Assembly: GCA_015863215.1 (NCBI GenBank)
Contig: JACBXN010000056.1
Coordinates: 1 to 64,000, forward strand
Direction of reading: 5' to 3'
DNA length: 64,000 nucleotides
Origin: Aerococcaceae bacterium DSM 111176
GTDB lineage: Bacteria; Bacillota; Bacilli; Lactobacillales; Aerococcaceae
Shown here: in pieces, positions 29,190-38,183 of the stretch
Layout of the letters: each line of letters starts with the position of its first letter
Position numbering within the stretch: the stretch's first letter is position 1
Notes under the pieces: model-generated
Database searches by the model: none
Told to the model about the DNA's origin: nothing
What the model saw: the letters and a program-made list of their open reading frames with translations, nothing else
Position numbers and translations under genes: made by a program

Positions 29190-29972
29190 TTATTGGAATT
29201 GTTTAAATCTTGCTTCCCTTTTGACTAAACGTTCTTCAATTGATTCTTCTTGCATATTTTTGAATACTTGTTTAATTTCAGGGATCAGATTTTCTAGTAT
29301 CTCTTCATTAGATAGCTCCTCGTCATCTGTTGATTCAGGAATTATCTTTTCGATCACTTTCAATCGATACAGATCTTCACTCGTCAAATTCATGTGTTCA
29401 GCAGCTTCTGGCGCTAATTTAGCATCTTTCCATAAAATAGATGCAAATCCTTCGGGTGATAATATTGAATATGTCGAATTTTCCAACATCCATACTTGAT
29501 CGGCTAATGCTAATGCAATGGCTCCCCCACTACCACCTTCACCTAGAACTATAGCTAAAGTTGGTACAGTTAATCGACTCATAGTAAGTAAACTATCAGC
29601 AATAGCTGTACCAATACCTGCTTCTTCAGATTCCGGTGTGGCATCAGCACCCGCTGTATTTATTAATGTAAGAACTGGACGTCCAAATTTTTCTGCTTGT
29701 TCCATTAAACGTTTGGCTTTACGGTAACCATGAGGTCGAACTGAACCGAAGTTTCTTTGAATATTTTCTTTGGTTGATCGTCCTTTTTGAATCCCAATAA
29801 AAGTAATAGGCGTTTCATCCATTAAACCAACACCACCAATAATTGCATGATCTTCACCACTTAGACGATCACCATGCATTTCAACAGTTGCTGTACATAA
29901 ATGCTCTATAACATCTGTTGCAGAGACACGTGACGTTAGTCTGGCACGTTTAACAATGTCGTATTTACCCAT
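29190..29972 (-). CDS. accA: Acetyl-CoA carboxylase carboxyltransferase alpha subunit
   Basis: With AccD it moves the carboxyl group from carboxybiotin to acetyl-CoA to give malonyl-CoA. The 260-residue protein has the crotonase-fold elements GDRLSGEDHAIIGGVGLM, GRPVLTLINTAGADATPESEEAGIGTAIA and VLGEGGSGGAIALALADQVWMLENSTYSILSPEGFASILWKD broken by normal spacing. It is shorter than the E. coli protein because it lacks the N-terminal helical extension, as is common in Lactobacillales. It overlaps accD by eight bases and is last in the operon. Confidence 0.95.
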   Translation of the reverse strand: MGKYDIVKRARLTSRVSATDVIEHLCTATVEMHGDRLSGEDHAIIGGVGLMDETPITFIGIQKGRSTKENIQRNFGSVRPHGYRKAKRLMEQAEKFGRPVLTLINTAGADATPESEEAGIGTAIADSLLTMSRLTVPTLAIVLGEGGSGGAIALALADQVWMLENSTYSILSPEGFASILWKDAKLAPEAAEHMNLTSEDLYRLKVIEKIIPESTDDEELSNEEILENLIPEIKQVFKNMQEESIEERLVKREARFKQFQ

Positions 29973-30831
29973 GGTGACCCCCTTTTGATTTTTGATGTGT
30001 CGCTAATAAGAATTGCAGTACTGCAGATTGGTTCTCACGAGAAACAATATTATCAATGAAGCCATTTTCTAATACAGTCTCTGCCTTTTGAAAATCATCA
30101 GGCAATTTTGAATTAATTGTTTGTTCTATTACACGTTTACCCGCAAATCCAATGGTCGCGTTTGGTTCTGCAATAATAACATCCCCTTGCATTGCAAAAC
30201 TGGCTGTTACACCACCTGTTGTTGGATTGGTTAAAATACTACAGTAGAATAAACCTGCCTGACTATGTCTTTCAACTGCTTGAGAAACTTTTGCCATTTG
30301 CATGAGAGATAAAATACTCTCCTGCATCCTTGCTCCACCTGAAGCAATATATAAAATAACTGGCAGTTCATTTTCAGTTGCATAATCAAATAACTGGGTT
30401 AATTTTGTTCCAACAACAGTTCCCATACTCCCCATCAAGAAATCATTTAACATAATACCTAATCCGACTGGGTAATTTCCAATTTTGCCCACTCCGGTTA
30501 AAACAGCCTCATTAACGCCTGTCTTCACTCGTAATTTGGCATGTTTTTCTTCATATCCAGGAAAATCTTCTGAAAAATTAGGTATCAAATCTTCATTTAT
30601 CTCTTCAAAATTTCCACCGGTAATCCAATTGGCGCGCTCACGTGCTGGAAAAACTAAATGATAGTCACAATGCGCACAGACATAATGGGGCGCAATTTGT
30701 GATTGTAGGACAAAACGATTACAAGACGGACAACGTTCCACGATATTATCTGGTAGTTGATCCGTACGCTGATTAATTTCTTTTCCTGTTGGTAATGTTA
30801 CCGCACGGTAACGGCGGAATAATTTACTCAT
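29965..30831 (-). CDS. accD: Acetyl-CoA carboxylase carboxyltransferase beta subunit
   Basis: The partner of AccA, 288 residues. The N-terminal zinc ribbon has CPSC (about 34-37) and CAHC (about 53-56). The crotonase-fold core contains SGGARMQESILSLMQMAK and LTNPTTGGVTASFAMQGD, which form the acyl-CoA oxyanion region. It lies 11 bases downstream of accC. Confidence 0.96.
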   Translation of the reverse strand: MSKLFRRYRAVTLPTGKEINQRTDQLPDNIVERCPSCNRFVLQSQIAPHYVCAHCDYHLVFPARERANWITGGNFEEINEDLIPNFSEDFPGYEEKHAKLRVKTGVNEAVLTGVGKIGNYPVGLGIMLNDFLMGSMGTVVGTKLTQLFDYATENELPVILYIASGGARMQESILSLMQMAKVSQAVERHSQAGLFYCSILTNPTTGGVTASFAMQGDVIIAEPNATIGFAGKRVIEQTINSKLPDDFQKAETVLENGFIDNIVSRENQSAVLQFLLATHQKSKGGHHG

Positions 30832-30842
30832 CTAACCCCTCC

Positions 30843-32231
30843 TCACTGAGTTGCTTTGGATATCATTTCACGAATACGTAACCAGTCATCATAAAATGAG
30901 TCTTCGAACCAGTTAGTATTTGTTTGGCCATTTTGTACATATTTATTTACAACTAATGCCTCTAATAATTCAATATTCGATACGACACCTTGAATATTAA
31001 ATTCATATAGTGCACGCTGCATCAACTTAAATGCCATTTCAGCATCCGGTTGATGGACGATAATTTTAGCGATCATTGAATCATAAAAACTAGGAATTGT
31101 GTAATTTGTATAGAGTGACGTTTCAACACGAACACCCATTCCTCCAGAAGGTAAAATCAAATGATCGACGTGCCCTGCTTGTGGTCTAAAGTTATTGCGC
31201 GGGTCTTCAGCGTTCACTCGGCATTCAATTGAAACACCTTTAAATTTAATTTCATCTTGAGTCACTGATAATTGATTACCTTCAGCAATTCTAATTTGTT
31301 CACGGACAATATCGACTCCCGTAATCATTTCAGAAATTGGGTGCTCAACTTGAAGGCGTGTGTTCATTTCCATAAAATAGTAATTACCATCTGGATCCAC
31401 TAGGAATTCAATCGTACCCGCATTTGTGTACCCAATTGCTTCGGCTGCTTTAACCGCAGATTCACAAATATTTTGACGCACTGCATCAGGCAAACCAATA
31501 GCTGGTGCAATTTCAATTAATTTTTGTTGGTTACGTTGAATTGAACAGTCACGTTCACCTAAGTGAATGACATTCCCATACTCGTCACCTAATAATTGAA
31601 CCTCAATATGTTTAGCTGGTGTGATGACCTTTTCAATGTAAAGGTCTTTATTTCCATATATACTTTGTGTTTCAAATTGGGCTTGATTAAATTTAGTTTC
31701 CAATTCGTCTTCAGAGTTGACGCGGCGCATCCCTTTTCCGCCACCACCATCGGAGGCTTTGACCATTAATGGATAGCCAATTTCTTGGGCAATAATCCGC
31801 GCTTCATCTAAATCAGCGACTAATCCTTTGCTACCAGGAACAATTGGGACTCCGGCTGCATCCATTGTTTGTCTAGCGTGGTCTTTATTTCCCATCGTAT
31901 CAATAATTTCACTTGATGGCCCAATGAATTTTACGCCTACCTCTTCACATAGTCTAACAAAATCACTTTTCTCTGATAAGAAACCATAACCAGGGTGAAT
32001 TGCATCCGCCCCGGTTACTAATGCTGCTGAAATTACTGCAATTGGATTCCCATAAGAATCTAATGTTTTCGCTGGTCCAATACAAATTGCTTCATCTGCT
32101 AATTCAGCGTGTAAAGCGTTGCGATCAGCTTCAGAAAATATTGCGACTGACTTAATATCTAATTCTCGTAACGCACGAATGACTCGTACTGCAATTTCAC
32201 CACGATTGGCTACTAATACCTTCTTAAACAT
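30843..32231 (-). CDS. accC: Acetyl-CoA carboxylase biotin carboxylase
   Basis: Carboxylates the biotin of AccB using ATP and bicarbonate. The 462-residue protein starts MFKKVLVANRGEIAVRVIRA, has the ATP-grasp loop KASDGGGGKGMRRV (about residues 159-172), ERDCSIQRNQQKLIEIAP, EMNTRLQVEHP, and the biotin-site Arg region. The ATG at 32231 follows AGAGGCG; a longer frame starts inside fabZ and is rejected. Confidence 0.97.
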   Translation of the reverse strand: MFKKVLVANRGEIAVRVIRALRELDIKSVAIFSEADRNALHAELADEAICIGPAKTLDSYGNPIAVISAALVTGADAIHPGYGFLSEKSDFVRLCEEVGVKFIGPSSEIIDTMGNKDHARQTMDAAGVPIVPGSKGLVADLDEARIIAQEIGYPLMVKASDGGGGKGMRRVNSEDELETKFNQAQFETQSIYGNKDLYIEKVITPAKHIEVQLLGDEYGNVIHLGERDCSIQRNQQKLIEIAPAIGLPDAVRQNICESAVKAAEAIGYTNAGTIEFLVDPDGNYYFMEMNTRLQVEHPISEMITGVDIVREQIRIAEGNQLSVTQDEIKFKGVSIECRVNAEDPRNNFRPQAGHVDHLILPSGGMGVRVETSLYTNYTIPSFYDSMIAKIIVHQPDAEMAFKLMQRALYEFNIQGVVSNIELLEALVVNKYVQNGQTNTNWFEDSFYDDWLRIREMISKATQ

Positions 32232-32232
32232 T

Positions 32233-32697
32233 TTAAATCGCCTCTGAATCTGCAAAAATCACTGTAATCTCTGCTTGTGACGCTATATCATCGCCAACAT
32301 AACATGTTCCTTGAACAACAGAGATCTGCTTACGTTGTTTAATGTATTCCACTTCAATACGCAATACGTCGCCTGGTTCTACTTGACGGCGGAATTTTGC
32401 TTTATTGACTGCTCCAAGAAATCCTAATTGACCGTCTAATCCATTTTCATTGCCATCTTCTTTCGCTTGAGCAATTAATGGTGCAATTGCTGCTTGAGCC
32501 ATTGCTTCAATCTGTAAAACTCCTGGCATTACAGGATGATCTGGGAAATGTCCTTGGAAAAATGGTTCATTAATTGTGACGTTTTTGATACACACTGCTC
32601 GCTCTCCCGGAACTACTTCTTCGACGCGGTCGATGAAGAAGAATGGATAACGGTGTGGTAAATACTTCATTAGTTCTTTTGCGGTTAATACTGCCAT
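32233..32697 (-). CDS. fabZ: 3-hydroxyacyl-ACP dehydratase FabZ
   Basis: Dehydrates 3-hydroxyacyl-ACP in chain elongation. The 154-residue hot-dog fold protein has LPHRYPFFFIDRV at about 14-26 with the active-site His, NEPFFQGHFPDHPVMPGVLQIEAMAQA split by normal spacing with the catalytic Glu, and FLGAVNKAKFRRQVEPGD. No second FabZ or FabM isomerase is seen nearby, so the source of unsaturated fatty acids is not shown in this window. Confidence 0.95.
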   Translation of the reverse strand: MAVLTAKELMKYLPHRYPFFFIDRVEEVVPGERAVCIKNVTINEPFFQGHFPDHPVMPGVLQIEAMAQAAIAPLIAQAKEDGNENGLDGQLGFLGAVNKAKFRRQVEPGDVLRIEVEYIKQRKQISVVQGTCYVGDDIASQAEITVIFADSEAI

Positions 32698-32706
32698 AAT
32701 TTCCTC

Positions 32707-33180
32707 CTATATCACTCGGATTAATGGTTGATTGTATTCAACCACCGCTTCATTCTCAACTAAAATCTCAGTGACAATACCAGATACTGGTGAATGGATT
32801 TCATTCATTAATTTCATCGCTTCTACAATACATACAACATCGCCTTTGTTAATGCGGTCACCAACTTGAACATATGGTTTTGCATCTGGTGACTCTTGTA
32901 AGTAAACAACACCAATCATTGGCGATACGATGTCTTCCGTTGCTGAATCAGGTAATGAAGCTGTTTGTAATTCTGATGGCGTTGTTGCGCCTTCAGTTGC
33001 TTCAACTGTTGTTGGCGCAACTGCTGTTTCTGGACTTTGTGGTGATGCCACTTCTTTAACGCCTGTTTGAGGCACTTCTTTACTCAAAACAACATGACTG
33101 TCTGCTTGTTTAAAATCGACATAAGCAACAGTTGATTGATCTAATTTATCAATCAACTGCAATAATTCATTATATTCCAT
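32707..33180 (-). CDS. accB: Acetyl-CoA carboxylase biotin carboxyl carrier protein
   Basis: A 157-residue carrier. An N-terminal helical part (MEYNELLQLIDKLDQST) and a Thr/Ala/Pro-rich linker lead to the biotinyl domain (about 82-157), where EAMKLMNEIHSP holds the biotinylated Lys. It lies between fabF and fabZ in the operon. Confidence 0.95.
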   Translation of the reverse strand: MEYNELLQLIDKLDQSTVAYVDFKQADSHVVLSKEVPQTGVKEVASPQSPETAVAPTTVEATEGATTPSELQTASLPDSATEDIVSPMIGVVYLQESPDAKPYVQVGDRINKGDVVCIVEAMKLMNEIHSPVSGIVTEILVENEAVVEYNQPLIRVI

Positions 33181-33183
33181 TAA

Positions 33184-34422
33184 TTAAGCACCATCCCAAC
33201 GTTTAAATAGAATCGTTGCATTGTGTCCTCCGAAACCTAATGAGTTAGACATTGCATAACGAATTTCTGCTTCGCGTCCTTGACCAGGTACATAGTCCAG
33301 ATCTAATCCTTCTTCTGGTGTTTCTAAACCGAGTGTTGCAGGAATGTACCCTTCCTCGATTGCTTTAGCAAGGATTACTGCTTCAATCCCTCCAGCTGCT
33401 CCAAGTAAGTGACCTGTATGGCCTTTTGTTGAAGAAATGGCTGTTTTATAAGCTGCTTCACCGAGTGCCTTTTTAATTGATGCTGTTTCAGCAATATCAT
33501 TTGTTGGTGTCGATGTACCATGAGCATTGATATAATCAATATCTTCTGGGTTAGCACCAGCCATGGTCATTGCGTCTTTCATTGCTTCTGCAGCTCCTTC
33601 ACCGTCTGGGCGTGGCGCTGTAATGTGATAAGCATCGGAGTTTGTTCCATATCCAACAATTTCGGCATAAATTTTGGCACCACGTGCTTGAGCAGATTCT
33701 AATGACTCAATATATAGTACTCCAGCACCTTCCCCTGCGACAAATCCGTCACGGTCTTTGTCAAATGGACGAGAAGCTGTCATTGGATCGTCATTACTTG
33801 ATAAAGCTGTTAATGCGTCAAATGCTCCCATTGCAAGTGGCGCAACTGATGCTTCAGATCCACCAACAAATGCCCCATCTAGGATACCTGTTGCAATTTT
33901 CAAGAAGCCTTCACCAATAGCGTTTGTTCCTGCTGCGCAAGCAGTATTTAATGAGTATGATGTTCCACGTGCGCCGGTTTTAATTGCAATATTGGCTGCA
34001 TTCATATTTGAAATGATCATTGGAATAAACATTGGATTCAAACGTCTTGGGCCTTTATCAATTAAACGTTGGTATCCCTCTTCGATTGTTTCGAATCCAC
34101 CAATACCTGTTCCCATAATCGTACCAATACGCATCGCATTGTCATCCGTAATTTCAATACCTGAATCTTTTAATGCTTCATCTGCTGCTACGATTGCATA
34201 TTGTGAGAAACGGTCTAAACGTTTTAATTCGCGTTTTGGAATAACGTCCTCAGGGGTAAAATCTTTTAATTCCGCTGCTACACTGACTTTATATTCTGAA
34301 GCGTCAAAACGTGTAATCGGACCGATACCACATTTATTTTCTTTGATACCATTCCAAAAATCTTCGACATTATTTCCAATTGGGGTAACTGCCCCTACAC
34401 CTGTTATTACTACTCGTTTCAT
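33184..34422 (-). CDS. fabF: 3-oxoacyl-ACP synthase II FabF
   Basis: Condenses malonyl-ACP with growing acyl-ACP. The 412-residue thiolase-fold enzyme has the active-site Cys in SLNTACAAGTNAIGEG (about residue 163), catalytic His residues in NAHGTSTPTND (about 303) and STKGHTGHLLGAAGG (about 340). No fabH gene is in this operon, so initiation by FabH must be encoded elsewhere or replaced. Confidence 0.97.
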   Translation of the reverse strand: MKRVVITGVGAVTPIGNNVEDFWNGIKENKCGIGPITRFDASEYKVSVAAELKDFTPEDVIPKRELKRLDRFSQYAIVAADEALKDSGIEITDDNAMRIGTIMGTGIGGFETIEEGYQRLIDKGPRRLNPMFIPMIISNMNAANIAIKTGARGTSYSLNTACAAGTNAIGEGFLKIATGILDGAFVGGSEASVAPLAMGAFDALTALSSNDDPMTASRPFDKDRDGFVAGEGAGVLYIESLESAQARGAKIYAEIVGYGTNSDAYHITAPRPDGEGAAEAMKDAMTMAGANPEDIDYINAHGTSTPTNDIAETASIKKALGEAAYKTAISSTKGHTGHLLGAAGGIEAVILAKAIEEGYIPATLGLETPEEGLDLDYVPGQGREAEIRYAMSNSLGFGGHNATILFKRWDGA

Positions 34423-34439
34423 ATTTATATCCTTCTTTC

Positions 34440-35162
34440 TTACATTGCTAAGCCGCCATCAACTTGGATGACTTGGCCAGTGATATAGCGATTATTAATG
34501 AGGAAATCAACGGTTGAAGCAATTTCTTCGACTTGACCGAAGCGTCCTACTGGAATTTGTTCTTTCATTTGTTGTTGATACTTCTCAGCAATTGCGTCCG
34601 TCATATCACTCTCGATATAGCCAGGGGCAATCGCATTGACCGTAACGCCACGTTTTCCAATTTCACGGGCAAGAGACTTAGTCATACCAATTAAACCTGC
34701 TTTAGATGCTGAATAGTTTAATTGACCGGCGTTACCAATAACTCCTGATACAGATGAGATATTAATAATTGTCCCTGTACGTTGTTTGACCATTGCTTTT
34801 ACACTATGGCGAATTAAATTAAATGCGCCTTTTAGATTTGTATTAATAACTGCATCGAAGTCTTCTTCTTTCATACGCATTGATAAACCGTCGCGTGTAA
34901 TACCTGCATTGTTAACTAATACATCGATGCGACCATATTCTTCCAAGACGTGATCGATCATCTCTTTGGCTTGATCGAAGTCGCTAATATCACCAATTGC
35001 TTGTCCAACTGGCTGTTGTGCATCTGTAAATAAATCCAAGACTTCTTGGGCGATTTCTTTACGGCTATTTAAAATAACTTGATGGCCTTGTTTAGCTAAA
35101 TACTCTGCGATTGCTAAACCAATTCCACGTGAACTTCCTGAAATAAAACATACTAATGACAT
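34440..35162 (-). CDS. fabG: 3-oxoacyl-ACP reductase FabG
   Basis: An NADPH-dependent short-chain reductase, 240 residues. The cofactor motif GSSRGIGLAIAEYLAKQG is at about 9-26, NNAGITRDG near 85, and the catalytic Ser-Tyr-Lys in ISSVSGVIGNAGQLNYSASKAG split by normal spacing near 137-158. It ends in TGQVIQVDGGLAM. Confidence 0.96.
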   Translation of the reverse strand: MSLVCFISGSSRGIGLAIAEYLAKQGHQVILNSRKEIAQEVLDLFTDAQQPVGQAIGDISDFDQAKEMIDHVLEEYGRIDVLVNNAGITRDGLSMRMKEEDFDAVINTNLKGAFNLIRHSVKAMVKQRTGTIINISSVSGVIGNAGQLNYSASKAGLIGMTKSLAREIGKRGVTVNAIAPGYIESDMTDAIAEKYQQQMKEQIPVGRFGQVEEIASTVDFLINNRYITGQVIQVDGGLAM

Positions 35163-35177
35163 AATTAATTCTCCTTG

Positions 35178-36137
35178 TTAATTTGACAAATCGTTTAAAA
35201 ATTCTGGAACAAGTGCTAAGTCTGCTACCTTATCAACAACGAGACATTTAGGGACATTTTCCTCACGCTTTAATAAATTCGCGAGTGTTGGGCCTGGTCC
35301 TATTTGAATTAAATGAGTCACACCTTCATTTTGAAATTGTTCGATCGTTTCCTGGAAACGAACTGGTTCAACTAAATGACGCACCAATAAATCAGTGACG
35401 CGTTCAGGTGTATGTTCTTCGAGTGTTGTATTACTGATAACTGGTACAGATCCTGTATTAAATTTAAAGTGAGCAAGTACTTCCTTAAAAGGTTCGCATA
35501 CTGCTTGCATTAAAGGGCTATGAAATGGTCCTTCAACTTTTAGGGGCATGACTTTTTTATAGCCGGCTTCTTTAGCTCTTTTCCTAAAAGTAGTAATCGA
35601 ATCTTTGACACCCGCAATAATAATTTGAGATGTTGAATTCAGATTTGCGATATAAAGTGGTGTTTCTTCAGAATGGATTTCTTCAACCAATGCTTTTATT
35701 TCATCTAATGGCATTGCTATAACGGCTGCCATTTGAACTGGTTGCTTTTCCTCTAAAACTTGACAATGTTCTGTCATTAAACGCCCTCGCTCCTTGAGGA
35801 GTGTAAAGCCATCCTCTAATGAAAGCATCCCACTAGCCATTAGACTTGAATACTCGCCTAATGATAAACCAGCCATATATTTTGCTTGACTGATCTGTGG
35901 GTACTCTGCCTTTAAAGAATGAAATATAGCTAATGACACGGCCGCAATTGCGGGCTGGCTGAACTGAGTTTGATTGAATTTCTCTTGATCCGATTCAATC
36001 CACTCACGAATTGAGTAATCCGTTACCTCTTCAGCGGTGTCAAATACACTTTTAGCCATAGGTATTTGTTCATTAAAATCTAATCCCATGCCTTCGTACT
36101 GGGCACCTTGTCCGTTAAAAATAATTGCTAGTGTCAT
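35178..36137 (-). CDS. fabD: Malonyl-CoA:ACP transacylase FabD
   Basis: Loads malonyl groups onto ACP. The 319-residue protein has FNGQGAQYEGMG at the N-terminus, the active-site GLSLGEYSSL at about 90-99, and the catalytic His in KVEGPFHSPLM near residue 200. It lies 17 bases after fabK and 15 bases before fabG. Confidence 0.95.
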   Translation of the reverse strand: MTLAIIFNGQGAQYEGMGLDFNEQIPMAKSVFDTAEEVTDYSIREWIESDQEKFNQTQFSQPAIAAVSLAIFHSLKAEYPQISQAKYMAGLSLGEYSSLMASGMLSLEDGFTLLKERGRLMTEHCQVLEEKQPVQMAAVIAMPLDEIKALVEEIHSEETPLYIANLNSTSQIIIAGVKDSITTFRKRAKEAGYKKVMPLKVEGPFHSPLMQAVCEPFKEVLAHFKFNTGSVPVISNTTLEEHTPERVTDLLVRHLVEPVRFQETIEQFQNEGVTHLIQIGPGPTLANLLKREENVPKCLVVDKVADLALVPEFLNDLSN

Positions 36138-36154
36138 TAGCTATGTTTCCTTTC

Positions 36155-37111
36155 TTAATTAAACAAGCTAGATTTAGCTTGATAAGTTTCTTTTGCCTCT
36201 GACATTAAGTTTTGGATAATATCATGACAAGAATTTTCTTCTGTTACGAGCCCTGCAATTTGCCCAGCCATCACTGATCCAGTTTTGACATCACCTTCAA
36301 CTACTGCACGACGTAATGACCCTTTACCAAGCTCATCTAAACGTGCGATATCCGGTGTTTCTTGACTCGTAATTTCTTTTTCAATTTTTAAATATTCTTT
36401 TGTTAAATTATTACGGAGTACACGAACTGGGTGACCCGTAATATTACCTGTAACTGCTGTACCAATATCATTGGCTTTAATAACAGCTTTCTTGAAGTCT
36501 GGGTGAGCGTTTGACTCATGAGAAACTGAGAATAATGTTCCAATTTGAACACCTTCAGCTCCAAGCATTAATGCTGCCGCAACACCGCGACCATCGCCAA
36601 TACCACCTGCTGCAATGACTGGAATATCTACTGCGCTTGCAACTTGTGGCACTAATGCCATTGTTGTTTGCTTACCGATATGTCCTCCAGCTTCCATCCC
36701 TTCAACAACAACTGCCGTCGCTCCAATACGTTCCATACGTTTAGCTAAGGCAACTGATGCAACAACAGGAATTAATTTAATGCCTGCTGCTTCGATTTGA
36801 TCCATATATTGTCCAGGGTTACCTGCACCAGTCGTGATAATTTTCACACCTGATTGAACCAAATAAGCCATTACTTCATCAGCATGTGGGTTAAGTAACA
36901 TCACATTCACAGCAAATGGTTTGTCCGTTAATGTAAACATACGTTCAACTTTAACTTTTACCTCTGCTGCTGTGTCATTCCCTGTTCCGATAATTCCTAA
37001 TCCTCCAGCGTTAGAAACTGCACTGGCTAAATCCTCATCGGAAATCCATGCCATCGCGCCTTGGAAGATTGGGTAGTCAATACCTAAAATCTCAGTGATT
37101 TTTGTTTGCAT
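36155..37111 (-). CDS. fabK: Enoyl-ACP reductase FabK (FMN-dependent)
   Basis: The FMN-containing enoyl-ACP reductase of streptococci and relatives, which replaces FabI. The 318-residue TIM barrel has IDYPIFQGAMAWISD, AGGLGIIGTGN, TTGAGNPGQYM, VVEGMEAGGHIGKQTTMALVPQV split by normal spacing, and PVIAAGGIGDGRGVAAALMLGAEGVQIGT-type phosphate-binding strands. It replaces fabI in the operon order acpP-fabK-fabD, as in Streptococcus and Enterococcus. Confidence 0.96.
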   Translation of the reverse strand: MQTKITEILGIDYPIFQGAMAWISDEDLASAVSNAGGLGIIGTGNDTAAEVKVKVERMFTLTDKPFAVNVMLLNPHADEVMAYLVQSGVKIITTGAGNPGQYMDQIEAAGIKLIPVVASVALAKRMERIGATAVVVEGMEAGGHIGKQTTMALVPQVASAVDIPVIAAGGIGDGRGVAAALMLGAEGVQIGTLFSVSHESNAHPDFKKAVIKANDIGTAVTGNITGHPVRVLRNNLTKEYLKIEKEITSQETPDIARLDELGKGSLRRAVVEGDVKTGSVMAGQIAGLVTEENSCHDIIQNLMSEAKETYQAKSSLFN

Positions 37112-37138
37112 AACTCTCTTCTTTCTTAAGTTGACGAA

Positions 37139-37363
37139 TTAGTTTTGTTCAGCTTCGATAAATTTAACTAAATCAGCAACTGTATTTAAGCCTTCTTCAG
37201 TATCAATTGTAATATCAAATTCATCTTCTAATTCAGAGATTACTTGGAATAAATCTAATGAATCTGCTTCTAAATCTTCTTGGAAGTTTGTTTCCAATGT
37301 GATTTTACCTTCGTCAATTCCTAACTCTTCTGCAATAATTTCTTTTACTTTATCAAAAACCAT
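37139..37363 (-). CDS. acpP: Acyl carrier protein
   Basis: A 74-residue acidic helical protein with the phosphopantetheine attachment Ser in [17 protein letters not shown] (about residue 36, DSL motif). It directly precedes fabK and follows fabT after 45 bases. Confidence 0.96.
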   Translation of the reverse strand: MVFDKVKEIIAEELGIDEGKITLETNFQEDLEADSLDLFQVISELEDEFDITIDTEEGLNTVADLVKFIEAEQN

Positions 37364-37408
37364 GATAATTCCTCCTATGAATGTTTAATTTTTTGTTCCA
37401 AATAATTG

Positions 37409-37870
37409 TTATTCTTTGTCTAATAACGCGTAGGTATCTAAAATAAATTGGTGAACATCACGCATTGAATCCATCAATGTATTCAATTCCTCTTCTGTTC
37501 GTTCTTTAGCCATTGATTTTACTAAATTACGGTAAAAGAGTAGATTCAGTCGATACATCACTCGACCAGATTTGGTCAATGAGAGATAAGTAATTCGACG
37601 ATCATTTGGGTCATTTTCACGTTGAACATAACCTTTTTTTACTAAGCGCTTGATAGAAACAGATAAAGTCCCCATTGTTACTCCCAGTGCCTTGGCTAAG
37701 TCAGATTGTTTCTTTGACCCTTCTAAACCAATTTGAATAATGGTATGTAATTCTTTGACTGTTAAGTCGTTAAATTTTGTTTGTTTGAGTGCCTTCTCTT
37801 CAAGTTCCTGTTGTTTATTAAACAAATCCATCAGGTCAATGATGAAAGCATCTAACTGTTCATTATCCAC
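37409..37870 (-). CDS. fabT: MarR-family regulator of fatty-acid synthesis FabT
   Basis: A 153-residue winged-helix protein with the MarR core: KQSDLAKALGVTMGTLSVSIKRLVKKGYVQRENDPNDRRITYLSLTKSG. Its place at the head of the fab/acc operon identifies it as FabT, which represses the operon with acyl-ACP as co-repressor. The start is GTG with GAGGAG seven bases upstream. Its promoter carries palindromes that fit FabT binding, so autoregulation is expected. Confidence 0.92.
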   Translation of the reverse strand: MDNEQLDAFIIDLMDLFNKQQELEEKALKQTKFNDLTVKELHTIIQIGLEGSKKQSDLAKALGVTMGTLSVSIKRLVKKGYVQRENDPNDRRITYLSLTKSGRVMYRLNLLFYRNLVKSMAKERTEEELNTLMDSMRDVHQFILDTYALLDKE

Positions 37871-37895
37871 AATTTTTCTCCTCGCTTATTATTAC

Positions 37896-37952
37896 TTTGA
37901 ATATCAAACTATTTGATAAGCAAAGTATAGGCGTTGTCTCAAAAAATGTCAA
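37896..37952 (-). promoter_or_regulatory. fabT promoter with FabT operator palindromes
   Basis: Minus-strand TTGACA (37947-37952), 17 bp spacer and TATACT (37924-37929). Just downstream lie two overlapping palindromes: TATCAAACTATTTGATA (37902-37918) and TTTGAATATCAAA (37896-37908). They fit the FabT consensus built on TTTGA and TCAAA half sites and would cover the transcription start. Confidence 0.8.
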
Positions 37953-38116
37953 CGAATTCTAAAATGTGTGACAACCTTGAGTTACATTTCGATAAAAATA
38001 CGAAGATTTTATCCTGAAATAATTGTATGAAACATATATGTATCAATATTTTTAGTTTTTCATGTCACGTTTGTTGCTATTTAGCTTTAATCAGACGTAT
38101 TATGCATAATTTTGTG
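37953..38116. other. Intergenic region between fabT and the Dus gene
   Basis: No gene is recognised. A 13-base string TTTCATGTCACGT at 38058-38070 is identical to bases 1-13 of the window. Confidence 0.35.
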
Positions 38117-38150
38117 TAAAAAATAGACAATCAGGGATTCTGATTGTCTA
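38117..38150 (-). terminator. Terminator after the Dus gene
   Basis: A perfect 11-bp stem TAGACAATCAG (38124-38134) with CTGATTGTCTA (38140-38150), five-base loop, then a T-run on the minus strand. Confidence 0.9.
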
Positions 38151-38183
38151 ATTCATGGTAATTTCTCTTACCGTTATCTTCTA

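Noticed and set aside
33758-34471. 237-codon plus-strand frame opposite fabF
   Set aside because: It is antisense to a clear FabF gene, shows no ribosome site, and its composition is that of a shadow frame.
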